From NCBI GenBank assembly GCA_900315075.1, contig OMXV01000016.1:19651-83650 (forward strand): a stretch of DNA of 64,000 bases. The letters are read 5' to 3'. This stretch comes from an uncultured Prevotellaceae bacterium (GTDB lineage Bacteria > Bacteroidota > Bacteroidia > Bacteroidales > Bacteroidaceae). Shown here piece after piece: positions 35,566 through 43,841 of the stretch (position 1 is its first letter; the number at the start of each line of letters is the position of its first letter). The notes beneath the pieces were generated by a model. The model saw only the letters and a list, made by a program, of their open reading frames with translations, was not told the DNA's origin and ran no database searches. A program made the translations under genes and the position numbers.

Positions 35566-37968
35566 CTATTCTTCTATATATTTAAACATGGTATCACCAA
35601 TTTTAAAAGTGTCGCCATTGGAGAGGACTGTGGGCTTACCCACGGGCAAGTCGACCCGGTTGTTGTAGATGACGGCTGGTCCGAGAGGCTTAATCATCGG
35701 CAGCATGCGTTCACGGTCGATAAAAAGCTGTGCGTGCTCTTTCTGTACATTGTTGCTCTTCTCCCAGTTCATCTGAATCTCGCAGTTGACAGTCATACCA
35801 ATGGTCACTTTTTGCCCACCACCCGTGGCGTTCATCCACTTGTGGATGGGGATACGAGTCTTGGCACGCACACCATTCATAATCACCAAGAAATATTTCT
35901 CTGCCAACATACGTACTGTGACGAGCGAAGCCCCTAAGCCACCACCATAGATGATGAAGTCGAGCAACATGTTCATCCAGCTCATCTTGTCGCTGGTGAA
36001 TTTCGAGAAATAAAGCACAAGAAATCCGATGACTGCCGAACAGAGTCCGCCTAACAGGGCACTTTTCACTGGTATAGTGGATTTCACTGTGAGGCTCAAA
36101 GATACGAAAATGGAGAAGAGGATATAGGCTGGAAGTGAACAATACCAAGGAATATAGGTGGTCTTGACCAATGACAACAGTACCCCAAGAATATAGGCAC
36201 CTAAAGCAAACGCCAGCATACCCACAATACCTGAGAAGATGGAAAGCCCTATAATCTTGGCAATCACCTTCCAGTTTTTCTGTCGGTACTCATCATTGAA
36301 CCTGAAAATAAGCGATAGGAAGAAGCCGAGCAGCAGACCGATGGTGAGGAAGGCATTGGTCTTGTTCTCCACGTTCATCAAGTGAAGTTGCTGAGCTTCA
36401 TCAGAGAGAGATGCTGCTGCCAGTGTCTTTGCCAGTGCGCCAAAGAAGCCATGCCCGAACAATTCGTAAATAATCCAACTGATGAATCCCGCAAATACCC
36501 CCATGATTGTGAGGTAGCAGTCGCGCAGCGTGGCCTTTGAGAATATCTGCTTCCACTCTATATGATCCTGTATACCCTCAGTGCAGTTTTGCCCATACTC
36601 AGCACAACGATAGTGGTTGTGCTTCCAACAATGCACGTGCATAACGTGCTTGCACCGTTGAACTACCATCTCGCCGGGTTCGAAGGGTCGCTTGCAATAA
36701 TAACATAGTTCGCGTGTAACGTTCTCTTTCGGCATGAACTTGCGATAATACTTGGCAGCAAATGTGCGCGACTTAATCCATGGTATCAGGATTTTCATTA
36801 CGGCAATTGCCAAGCAGATGGTCAGCAGCGTGACAAGCAGCGCCCAGAGGATTTTCACCAAAATGTCGGTGGTCGTCTGCTCACGCAACGGCCATGGTGT
36901 CTCGGCTGTTCCGATGGAAAAGTCGGCCTCGCCGGCCGTAACGCCCTTCCACTCTGCCAAGTAGTTGACACGTCCGCTGTATGACTTGCCATCCTCAATC
37001 TGATAGGTGTAGGCAAAGTCGTACATGGCATCGTCAATCACGCGCTGGAAACTTGACAGCACTTTGTTGATGTCGCTCGACTTCTGATAGTCGCCACGAC
37101 GGCTGGCGATGATGGCATCTGTGGAGTCTTTGGGTGTGGTTATATTTTTCAACATCGTTTCCACATTCTCGTCCATTGCCCCAGGTGTGTAATAAAAGGC
37201 AAACACCCTAGGGACAATGCGTCTCAGGTCAGTCTCGATATCTTCGACATCAAACCTATTTATCATTTCCATTGAAGGATATCGGTCGCCCTCTGTGAAG
37301 ATAAAGAGGATATTATTGTCGGGATTTGCCTTTGCACGCTGTGCGATAGTGGCATTGGGTGCATAGTCTGCCAATGCCTGTTTCAGATAGTCATTATCTA
37401 TTGGGGCTGGGTCGAATTCACATAGTTTTGCACAGAGCGACCTGTAGAGGAACTTGTTGTCGGCGTGCTGAAGAAAGCGGTCTTTCATGGTCTTGAATGA
37501 AGCCTTGGTGACCATTTCGCTGCTACTCACCTCATCGCCGAAGAACGAAAGATAGACGCAACTGTCGGGTGCGCTGGCAACCAAATGCTCTACCGCATCA
37601 TATATCTGGCTCTTGCCCTCATCAGGGATACTAAGGTCAATGAGCACCGAGAATGTGTATCCCGGTGGTATGCGCTGCCCACTGTTGAGGGCTTTTACGA
37701 CACGTCGGTCATTGGGTATGGCATTCCCACCTTCCTTGACGACTAAATAGTCTTCCAATTCTTGTGCGGTGATGTCCTTGTTGTGGTTCCCATCACGGTC
37801 GAGCACTTTGATAAAGATTGTGATACTGTCGCTACCCACCTTATACTCATACTTCTTGTCGCAGAATTGTATCTTGGATACACTCTGGGCTACGACTCCC
37901 ACAGTGACAGTCAGCAATAAGGCTACTGTCATGCTGATTCTACGGATCATCTCCTTCTTCTTGTCCAT
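35566..37968 (-). CDS. Membrane protein with periplasmic vWA-like, cytosolic RING-H2-like and FHA-like domains (candidate E3 ligase)
   Basis: 800 residues with a signal sequence (to about residue 28). Residues 105-270 resemble a vWA domain (VLIDLSIPDEG, LFIFTEGDRYPSM); the metal site is degenerate (DLSIP rather than DxSxS). A first membrane helix spans about 369-398. A RING-H2-like cluster follows: C422, C425, C439, H441, H444, C447, C455, C462; the last pair is spaced wider (x6) than the usual x2. About six more membrane helices lie between 485 and 690. The C-terminus (715-800, GQKVTIGMTVNCEI, HAQLFIDRERMLPMI, NGDTFKIGDTMFKYIEE) looks like an FHA phosphothreonine-binding domain. With the vWA part in the periplasm, RING and FHA both fall in the cytosol. 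It would bring the E2 at 42752 to the membrane. The last 22 bases of the JAMM gene overlap its start. Confidence 0.85.
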   Translation of the reverse strand: MDKKKEMIRRISMTVALLLTVTVGVVAQSVSKIQFCDKKYEYKVGSDSITIFIKVLDRDGNHNKDITAQELEDYLVVKEGGNAIPNDRRVVKALNSGQRIPPGYTFSVLIDLSIPDEGKSQIYDAVEHLVASAPDSCVYLSFFGDEVSSSEMVTKASFKTMKDRFLQHADNKFLYRSLCAKLCEFDPAPIDNDYLKQALADYAPNATIAQRAKANPDNNILFIFTEGDRYPSMEMINRFDVEDIETDLRRIVPRVFAFYYTPGAMDENVETMLKNITTPKDSTDAIIASRRGDYQKSSDINKVLSSFQRVIDDAMYDFAYTYQIEDGKSYSGRVNYLAEWKGVTAGEADFSIGTAETPWPLREQTTTDILVKILWALLVTLLTICLAIAVMKILIPWIKSRTFAAKYYRKFMPKENVTRELCYYCKRPFEPGEMVVQRCKHVMHVHCWKHNHYRCAEYGQNCTEGIQDHIEWKQIFSKATLRDCYLTIMGVFAGFISWIIYELFGHGFFGALAKTLAAASLSDEAQQLHLMNVENKTNAFLTIGLLLGFFLSLIFRFNDEYRQKNWKVIAKIIGLSIFSGIVGMLAFALGAYILGVLLSLVKTTYIPWYCSLPAYILFSIFVSLSLTVKSTIPVKSALLGGLCSAVIGFLVLYFSKFTSDKMSWMNMLLDFIIYGGGLGASLVTVRMLAEKYFLVIMNGVRAKTRIPIHKWMNATGGGQKVTIGMTVNCEIQMNWEKSNNVQKEHAQLFIDRERMLPMIKPLGPAVIYNNRVDLPVGKPTVLSNGDTFKIGDTMFKYIEE

Positions 37969-40142
37969 ATTTTCAAATCATCAAATTGTTGTTCTCCATA
38001 ATATTGATAGTCTGTGGTGAGGCCTCTCTCATCGGCGGGGATGGCAGTGAGTTTACCCTCAGCGGTGGAATAAACCAGCACAAATCCAATTTTCTGCTCA
38101 TATCCCATGATAGCCTTGCGCACGGATGGCATACTGAAATGTGATGTCACCACCAAGCACCCCACGAGGTCGTTGTCGGGCACGGCGGTTTCCTTGGCCA
38201 CTTTGTTAATCAAGAATTCCAACGACGATGATGCTCCCTGCTCACGTCCGAACCCATGCACAAATCCCACCAGTCCTGAACGCTGCTCGCTGAGCAACAT
38301 GTCGATATCGATAATCGCACTGTTGGTCATGTGTATGCCATTGCATTTCTCTGTGTGACGAACGGCTTTTGCTAACAGGTTGTATGTATTCTCGGTGTCG
38401 ATGGTATTGCGGTCGCTCTCCACAGCCCAACGGTACCATTCCTCAAGAGAGTACATCCGATGGATGTCGTCCTTGGAGTTGATGGTACCGTCTTTCCGGA
38501 AGATAAACACGCCCGTGGTCTGCTCTGGTGTGAGGATGTCGATGACCAATGCGGTAAGGAAATGTGGGTGTGTGGGGTGCTTGAGTTGCATCTGCACGGT
38601 ACTGTCGGAATTGCTGAAAAACACGCCCAGCCCCGGATGTGAATGTACCCAGCATGTGAGGTCGTATTGCAGTCCGGTGGTGGTGCGCAACTTGCGTAGC
38701 AACTGATTGACTCGTAACTTGATTTTACCTCCGAAATTCAACTCATACTCACCAAATATCGCATCGTCGCCTGGCTTGACAATCTGTTCGAGCGTGACGT
38801 AATATTCACGAGCCTTCTCATCGTAGAACCATCGTCCGAGCACCATACACCCGTCTTCCTTTGGATTGCTCTCATCGCGCAGGTCTTCGGCATACATATT
38901 ATAGATATCCTTGACACAAGTATTCTTAAGATACATCAACCTCACGGCAGAGTCAGAACAGAAGTCGGCAGTGTCGATGCGCATATAAGCGGGATTGTTT
39001 ACCACATCGTCGATGCTCTGCTTACGCAGGATGGTGGTGGTCTTACGGCGTACGACGATTGACTGTCGGGCTTCCTCGGGTGTGGGTGTCGGGCGCCGGT
39101 CGGGGCTGCTGACACGTGCAGGCATCTCCTGCTCCTTGCGATGTCGCAGATACCAGGCAACTAGTGCGCCCAGTAGCAACAGAGCAGCGACGATAATAAG
39201 GATTGGTTTCCAGTAGATATCAGAATCTTCCACCTCCTTGCTGTTGATTTCTTCTTCTATAAGCGCTGCATTGCGATCATGTGCCTTGAGGCGGTCTTCA
39301 ATAATCTTTGTCAACGAATCGAGGCATTCGTCGCGGTCGGCAATACCCTGTCGTTTGTAATTGTCTGTCAAGAAATCTCGAACCACAAATCCTGCCTGCC
39401 CTTTGTGAAAATTCACAGAATCACGCAGTTGCTGTATAAGTGTCATCAACTGGTTGTTGGTGATGTACTCATCGCGGTCCTTCCAATTGCGCAGGTTCTG
39501 TAAATGCTGATTCACCTTGTCGGTTTCCTGATTGATATTCTGTTCGGAATAGAAGGGTATTCTATCAAGAAAAGCCTTAAAATCACTGATGACAGTGGCT
39601 GCTGAAGCCCCCTTGCTGTTCTGGCGAACGACATCGCGATCTACATCAATATCGATTTCCATAGCAGCAACTGGTTTGGCAGGCTCATCAACTTGCCGTC
39701 GGGTTGTGGCTTCATTATCAGCAGGCTTTGGCGTAGTCTTTGCTTCCGTCGGCTTACTTTTTTCGGAAGGTTTTTCATCGGTTGGAGCAGGCTTTTCTGC
39801 TTCAGGTTTGGAAGTAGATGCCTCAGCAGCATTGACGAGTTCTTTAACTCTACTTTGAGGCAGGAGTGTTCCAAAGTCTTTACCATCCATACTGACCTGA
39901 ATATATCTGCATATAGCATTGACAGGGGCGCGACTCTTGGCAGGCACCATGATTGGCCCACTTCCGGGCAACTTGATATATACATCGTTGCCTCTGTTGT
40001 TGTAAACACCGCTGACGTAGATACCGTTTTTTTCTGCTGGTATGCTATAAGAAATATCAATACCATCGGCATTGATAGAGTGTTGCGCATCGATTGTCAT
40101 CGATACGAGAAAAAGGATAAAAATAAATGTCAAGCGTCTCAT
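37947..40142 (-). CDS. Membrane-anchored JAMM/JAB-domain deconjugase candidate
   Basis: 731 residues. A signal sequence (1-20) is followed by a small beta domain, a Pro/Lys/Glu-rich linker (110-160), a helical region and one membrane helix (about 312-331). Cytosolic residues 425-530 form a JAB/MPN domain with a complete JAMM motif: Glu429, then H500-x-H502-P-x6-S510-x2-D513 (HSHPGLGVFFSNSD). This is the zinc metallopeptidase that removes ubiquitin-like proteins from targets. A second, JAMM-less domain follows (about 610-731), possibly a degenerate relative. It would reverse conjugation of the Ubl at 43452, whose terminus already ends in Gly and so needs no trimming. It overlaps the next gene by 22 bases and is 11 bases from the gene at 40154. 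Confidence 0.9.
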   Translation of the reverse strand: MRRLTFIFILFLVSMTIDAQHSINADGIDISYSIPAEKNGIYVSGVYNNRGNDVYIKLPGSGPIMVPAKSRAPVNAICRYIQVSMDGKDFGTLLPQSRVKELVNAAEASTSKPEAEKPAPTDEKPSEKSKPTEAKTTPKPADNEATTRRQVDEPAKPVAAMEIDIDVDRDVVRQNSKGASAATVISDFKAFLDRIPFYSEQNINQETDKVNQHLQNLRNWKDRDEYITNNQLMTLIQQLRDSVNFHKGQAGFVVRDFLTDNYKRQGIADRDECLDSLTKIIEDRLKAHDRNAALIEEEINSKEVEDSDIYWKPILIIVAALLLLGALVAWYLRHRKEQEMPARVSSPDRRPTPTPEEARQSIVVRRKTTTILRKQSIDDVVNNPAYMRIDTADFCSDSAVRLMYLKNTCVKDIYNMYAEDLRDESNPKEDGCMVLGRWFYDEKAREYYVTLEQIVKPGDDAIFGEYELNFGGKIKLRVNQLLRKLRTTTGLQYDLTCWVHSHPGLGVFFSNSDSTVQMQLKHPTHPHFLTALVIDILTPEQTTGVFIFRKDGTINSKDDIHRMYSLEEWYRWAVESDRNTIDTENTYNLLAKAVRHTEKCNGIHMTNSAIIDIDMLLSEQRSGLVGFVHGFGREQGASSSLEFLINKVAKETAVPDNDLVGCLVVTSHFSMPSVRKAIMGYEQKIGFVLVYSTAEGKLTAIPADERGLTTDYQYYGEQQFDDLKIWTRRRR

Positions 40143-40153
40143 GTGCTGTGTTT

Positions 40154-41692
40154 TTAGATAGATATTTGGTCGTTTTTTCCTGGTTTTTTCCTACTAAAAC
40201 GTGAAAAGAAACCTCCCGTCTTTGGGGCAGTGGTACCAGTGCTTGCGGTTTTAGCCCTGGCAGCAGCAGAAGCAGCACCGGATGGCTTTCTGACAGATGC
40301 CGCAGTGGTGGTTCCGGAAGTCTTCCTGACAGAAGCAGTGGTGGTAGTTCCTACTGGCTTTCTGACAGAAGTAGTGGAGGATGCGGATGCTGACTTCCTG
40401 ACTGACGCAGTGGTTTTTCCCGTGGCTTTTTCTGCGCCATCTCCGATGGTGATTGGTTTGGACTTGCCCGTGGCATGATTGACTGCTCCTCTGACGGCAT
40501 CTCTCCCTTTGTTGCGGATAGCACCTTCGGTCTGACCTACCTTTTGGCGTATGGCTCTCGACGCGCGGCGTCTTGCCTCGTTGGTGACACGGCGTTCGAG
40601 GTTTTCTTGCATCTGCTCTACGCTACGCAAATTGCGTAGGTTGCGGAAATGCTGGGTGAGTTGGCTTCCCACAAACCCGAGGATGCCGAGGATGACACCG
40701 CCAATAATCATCCACAGTGTGCGTTTCTCACTTTTTGACTTTTCGGCTTGCTGGGCTTTCTGAATACTGTCGTTCTCTGCCTTTATTTTATCTTCTTGGG
40801 CTTTTTGCTCCTTCTGTTGGGCAGCAACCTTCTTAGCACTGCATGTTGAAATAGCATTGTTGATCTGATTACGCAGAGATGTATCCGAAGTATTATTAAG
40901 ATACCCTTGTAACTGAATTTGACAATCCTGAAGTTCAGAAGAAGAGATGTCAGGTCGATTAATCATTGCAATTATTCTTTCTATCTCATCAGCAGTTGGC
41001 ACCCCCACTGCACCACCACTCTCAGGATTGTAGGGCATGTCATAGTATGGCATCGGTTGATTATATTCCCCATACTCCATAGGAGGGTACTCAGTTTGTC
41101 CTTCAGTTGAGGGTATGGTTATCGTCTCTGCTGGTTTGGTATGAGAAACCTTCGTCGTAGGTATAGCCAGTTTGACCGACAGGTTGCCACAGTCTGCAAA
41201 GATCTCACAAGTACTTTTTTGTTTTGGAATAACACTCTTTTTATAATTAGCTAAATAAATAGGAATTTCAATTGTGTGCTCTTTTCCGTCGTTTGCTTCC
41301 ATTTCAATAGCCACGCCATTGTTGAGTTCTATGTATCCTCCGGGACTTAGCTTGTAGTTTAGGCCTTTAGGAGACAAGATACGTGTGATTTCATGTCCCG
41401 TGAATTTATAATCATTTTGGGCATAACTATCAAAAATAAAAATTTTATGGTTTTTTTTATTTTTGTATTTACTTGAGTTAATACCAGAAGGAAATGCTCT
41501 TACACTATTGAAACGGATCTTAAATTTTCCATCCCCAACATGTACCGCCTCGTATGTAATATAGACTTTGTCACCCAATGAAGAGATCAAGGTATCGGTC
41601 TTCACATATCCAAATGAGGAAAGAGAACCTGCCAAAAGTATCAATAAGGCTATTAGATGCCTTGCTTGTCGGTTGACTACGTATTTTGTCAT
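40154..41692 (-). CDS. Membrane protein with basic SVRK-repeat tail, unknown function
   Basis: 512 residues from the ATG at 41692, chosen for the signal peptide (MTKYVVNRQARHLIALLILLAGSLSSFG); the open frame reaches 41764 but overlaps the upstream gene. Order of parts: periplasmic beta domain (similar to that of the 41724 gene), a charged coiled-coil region (KAQEDKIKAENDSIQKAQQA), one membrane helix (LWMIIGGVILGILGFVGSQL), a second helical region, then a Lys/Ser/Thr-rich tail with four units of about 12 residues each starting xSVRK (ASVRKSASASST and relatives, encoded near 40240-40420). The tail would be cytosolic, and its many lysines make it a possible Ubl acceptor; this is speculation. No named family is recognised. 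It lies directly before the JAMM gene. Confidence 0.6.
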   Translation of the reverse strand: MTKYVVNRQARHLIALLILLAGSLSSFGYVKTDTLISSLGDKVYITYEAVHVGDGKFKIRFNSVRAFPSGINSSKYKNKKNHKIFIFDSYAQNDYKFTGHEITRILSPKGLNYKLSPGGYIELNNGVAIEMEANDGKEHTIEIPIYLANYKKSVIPKQKSTCEIFADCGNLSVKLAIPTTKVSHTKPAETITIPSTEGQTEYPPMEYGEYNQPMPYYDMPYNPESGGAVGVPTADEIERIIAMINRPDISSSELQDCQIQLQGYLNNTSDTSLRNQINNAISTCSAKKVAAQQKEQKAQEDKIKAENDSIQKAQQAEKSKSEKRTLWMIIGGVILGILGFVGSQLTQHFRNLRNLRSVEQMQENLERRVTNEARRRASRAIRQKVGQTEGAIRNKGRDAVRGAVNHATGKSKPITIGDGAEKATGKTTASVRKSASASSTTSVRKPVGTTTTASVRKTSGTTTAASVRKPSGAASAAARAKTASTGTTAPKTGGFFSRFSRKKPGKNDQISI

Positions 41693-41723
41693 GATGTCGG
41701 AATAGTTAAAATAGCTCAGGGGG

Positions 41724-42755
41724 TTACCTACTTTGGATTTGACGATAGAGTCTATTAATATCATTGGTCAATTTGTTTCTGGCTTTTGCACAATTATAAA
41801 GTGCGTCTGCCGTTGACTTGCTTGCACCATTCATTGCTGCCCAAATCTGATGTGAACTATATGAGCAATAGCGGCAGGAATGGGGAGGTGGTGAAGGAGG
41901 TGTAGAAGTTGTTGAAGGGAGTGGTTTCTTACCACCTCCAGTTTGTTTACAATTCTCGGTGAAGATGATGCCATCAAGCTTCTCCTTGAGTTCAGCATAT
42001 CGTTTGGCAGGACGGTCTGTTTGATACCAGCCGTGGCGGTTGACAATGTCATCAATGTCTTTTTTCATTTTCGTGATACGTGCGTGGTCATCATCCCATT
42101 TCTTCTTTCCTCTTTTATTTTCACGACAATAGGTGTTCTTTTCTATCTCGCTCTTGATTTTATCCACTTTTTTCTCCATGTCTATATACCCTTGGTCTGG
42201 TTTAGTGGAATATGTAATATTGAGCTGGATGCATTTGGGCTGGTCGAAGATGGTGTATTTCTTCTTGGACTTACCTTTGCTCTGCACCACATAGATTGGC
42301 AATTGCAACACATGTTCACGCGTATCATCGATGATGAAATTACGGATGACTGTTACCTTTGAATTGCGGTCTTGATCGATGGCCACAAAGTCGTTCCTGT
42401 CTAAATCTTTTGCCGCCATCACTCTTCGACTTCCTTTGGTTCCGCCTATACCTTTGTCAAATTTCACTTTCTTACTTTTAAGGCTTTTCTCATCAAGAGA
42501 AGTTCGAAAAAGCAGTAGTGCCACCTCACCATCATAAATATTGACAATATTCTCAATGGTAACAGTCACTTTTGCCTTGTTTTCTTCTGCTGTGTCTTCT
42601 TTTTTGATAAAGATATTGGCATATGGCATTGAGATGGTGTCGGCTTCATTGTCAGCATCAAAGTTGATAGTCGTTTTTTCCCAATCACCATCATCTTGTG
42701 CATGAAGCGTGAGACAGGTAAGAAAAAGGAGCGAGGCGATAAAAAATGCTTTCAT
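41724..42755 (-). CDS. Secreted protein related to the N-terminal domain of the 40154 protein
   Basis: 343 residues with a signal peptide (MKAFFIASLLFLTCLTLHAQ). The beta domain shares landmarks with the next gene's product: HVLQLPIYVVQSKGKSKKKY here against HTIEIPIYLANYKKSVIPKQ there, followed by a Cys and a strand pair in both. The rest is helical with a Cys-rich patch (HSCRYCSYSSHQ) near 293-304 and a short helical tail. The start codon overlaps the E2 stop by 4 bases (ATGA), so the two are translationally coupled. The pair probably arose by duplication and may work together in the periplasm. Function is not recognised. Confidence 0.6.
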   Translation of the reverse strand: MKAFFIASLLFLTCLTLHAQDDGDWEKTTINFDADNEADTISMPYANIFIKKEDTAEENKAKVTVTIENIVNIYDGEVALLLFRTSLDEKSLKSKKVKFDKGIGGTKGSRRVMAAKDLDRNDFVAIDQDRNSKVTVIRNFIIDDTREHVLQLPIYVVQSKGKSKKKYTIFDQPKCIQLNITYSTKPDQGYIDMEKKVDKIKSEIEKNTYCRENKRGKKKWDDDHARITKMKKDIDDIVNRHGWYQTDRPAKRYAELKEKLDGIIFTENCKQTGGGKKPLPSTTSTPPSPPPHSCRYCSYSSHQIWAAMNGASKSTADALYNCAKARNKLTNDINRLYRQIQSR

Positions 42756-43429
42756 ATTGTGAGTGTTCTTTTAATTGGTTTCTGGAGTTCTGCCTCAGGG
42801 GCTTCTTCTATTTCAGTTTTCTTGGGAGAGGGCTTCTCGGTGGATGGTTCAGGTTTGTCCTGACCGAAACGAATCCATCCATTAGGTTCTCCTTCTTCTC
42901 GCACCCATTCAGCCACGTTCTGGTCTTCGGGATAGGGATAAGTGTTTTCTGCATGATAGAGCTGATATTTTAGGTATCTCTCCACGCGCAGCACGAGGTC
43001 TTTGAGCGAAGCGAGCACGCCCATCTCCTTTATGGTGAGGCATACATGGCCCTTAAAACTGCCAGAGTGACGGATGTTGGGATGCCAAATGTCGGTGCGA
43101 AAAGTGAAGATAGGATTGCCGTCGGCAGAAGGATAATTGTTGGGCAATACTATGCTCATCTTGTGGAGATAGCCAAAGATGGGTTCACGTGGTACCGGTC
43201 CGTCTTTCACACCCACGATAGACTTCACACGATACCATATCTCGTATTCTGTGGGTAATCCAAGCACATTTTTCCTACGGATGATATACGAGATAGAGGG
43301 TTGGCGGGGATTAGGGCTTGATGCCTTTCGTTTGTCACAAAGAGTGTCGAGGTCTTTCCATTCCTGCCACAGGCGGTGGTCGCGTGTCTGCAGTTCTTTT
43401 TGGTTGAAGTTGTTGATAGCGCTGTTCAT
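42752..43429 (-). CDS. E2-like ubiquitin-conjugating enzyme
   Basis: 225 residues, cytosolic. The UBC fold is indicated by LPNNYPSADGNPIFTF (95-110), the HPN motif (116-118, WHPNIR) and the catalytic Cys130 in GHVCLTIKE, followed by the crossover helix (SLKDLVLRVERYLKY). Both HPN and Cys are intact, so it should form a thioester with the Ubl delivered by the E1 at 33557. A Pro/Lys/Glu-rich C-terminal extension (from about 190) is unlike short E2s and may bind a partner, such as the RING at 35566. It lies 22 bases after the Ubl gene and overlaps the next gene by 4 bases. Confidence 0.92.
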   Translation of the reverse strand: MNSAINNFNQKELQTRDHRLWQEWKDLDTLCDKRKASSPNPRQPSISYIIRRKNVLGLPTEYEIWYRVKSIVGVKDGPVPREPIFGYLHKMSIVLPNNYPSADGNPIFTFRTDIWHPNIRHSGSFKGHVCLTIKEMGVLASLKDLVLRVERYLKYQLYHAENTYPYPEDQNVAEWVREEGEPNGWIRFGQDKPEPSTEKPSPKKTEIEEAPEAELQKPIKRTLTI

Positions 43430-43451
43430 GATATCATTCCTTTAAAATCTA

Positions 43452-43778
43452 TTAGCCAGCAATGGGTACTTGCATTAGTAGCAGATGGTCTTCGGGCTGC
43501 ACATTGTAATCTACAAGTGCCATTTCACGACCATCCTCATCTGTGAATTCAAGAATAATTGGCTCATCTTCGTCGTCCACCATTTGTCCAAGAAGGTACT
43601 GGATAGGATTGCCACCATTGTCCATCTTGGGCAATTCAAATACCTGCACAATGCTGTTGATTTGATCGCGAATAGTTTTGGTAGGATCGGTCACTTTCAC
43701 TTCAGCTTCCTCAATTGGGGTGCCCTCAATTGTCAAATAGATGATAAACTCATCATCGTAGAATTGTTCGTTTTCCAT
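43452..43778 (-). CDS. Ubiquitin-like beta-grasp protein ending in glycine
   Basis: 108 residues, small and acidic. The pattern of strand, strand, helix, short strand, long loop and final strand fits a beta-grasp (YukD/EsaB-like or ubiquitin-like) fold: FIIYLTIEGTPIEEAEVKV, TKTIRDQINSIVQVFELPK, PIILEFTDEDGREMALVD, PEDHLLLMQVPIAG. The last residue is a single Gly after Ala, so no processing would be needed before E1 activation. Lysines are few (3), as expected if chains are short. It opens the E1/E2/JAMM set: Ubl, E2, two envelope proteins, JAMM, vWA-RING-FHA, beta-barrel, E1. The fold is inferred from pattern and context, not from close similarity to ubiquitin. Confidence 0.75.
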   Translation of the reverse strand: MENEQFYDDEFIIYLTIEGTPIEEAEVKVTDPTKTIRDQINSIVQVFELPKMDNGGNPIQYLLGQMVDDEDEPIILEFTDEDGREMALVDYNVQPEDHLLLMQVPIAG

Positions 43779-43841
43779 ATTTGTATTTTTTTAGTTTATG
43801 AGTTTTTTAGTTTGTGAGTTTATAAGTTTTGGGGGTATCTA

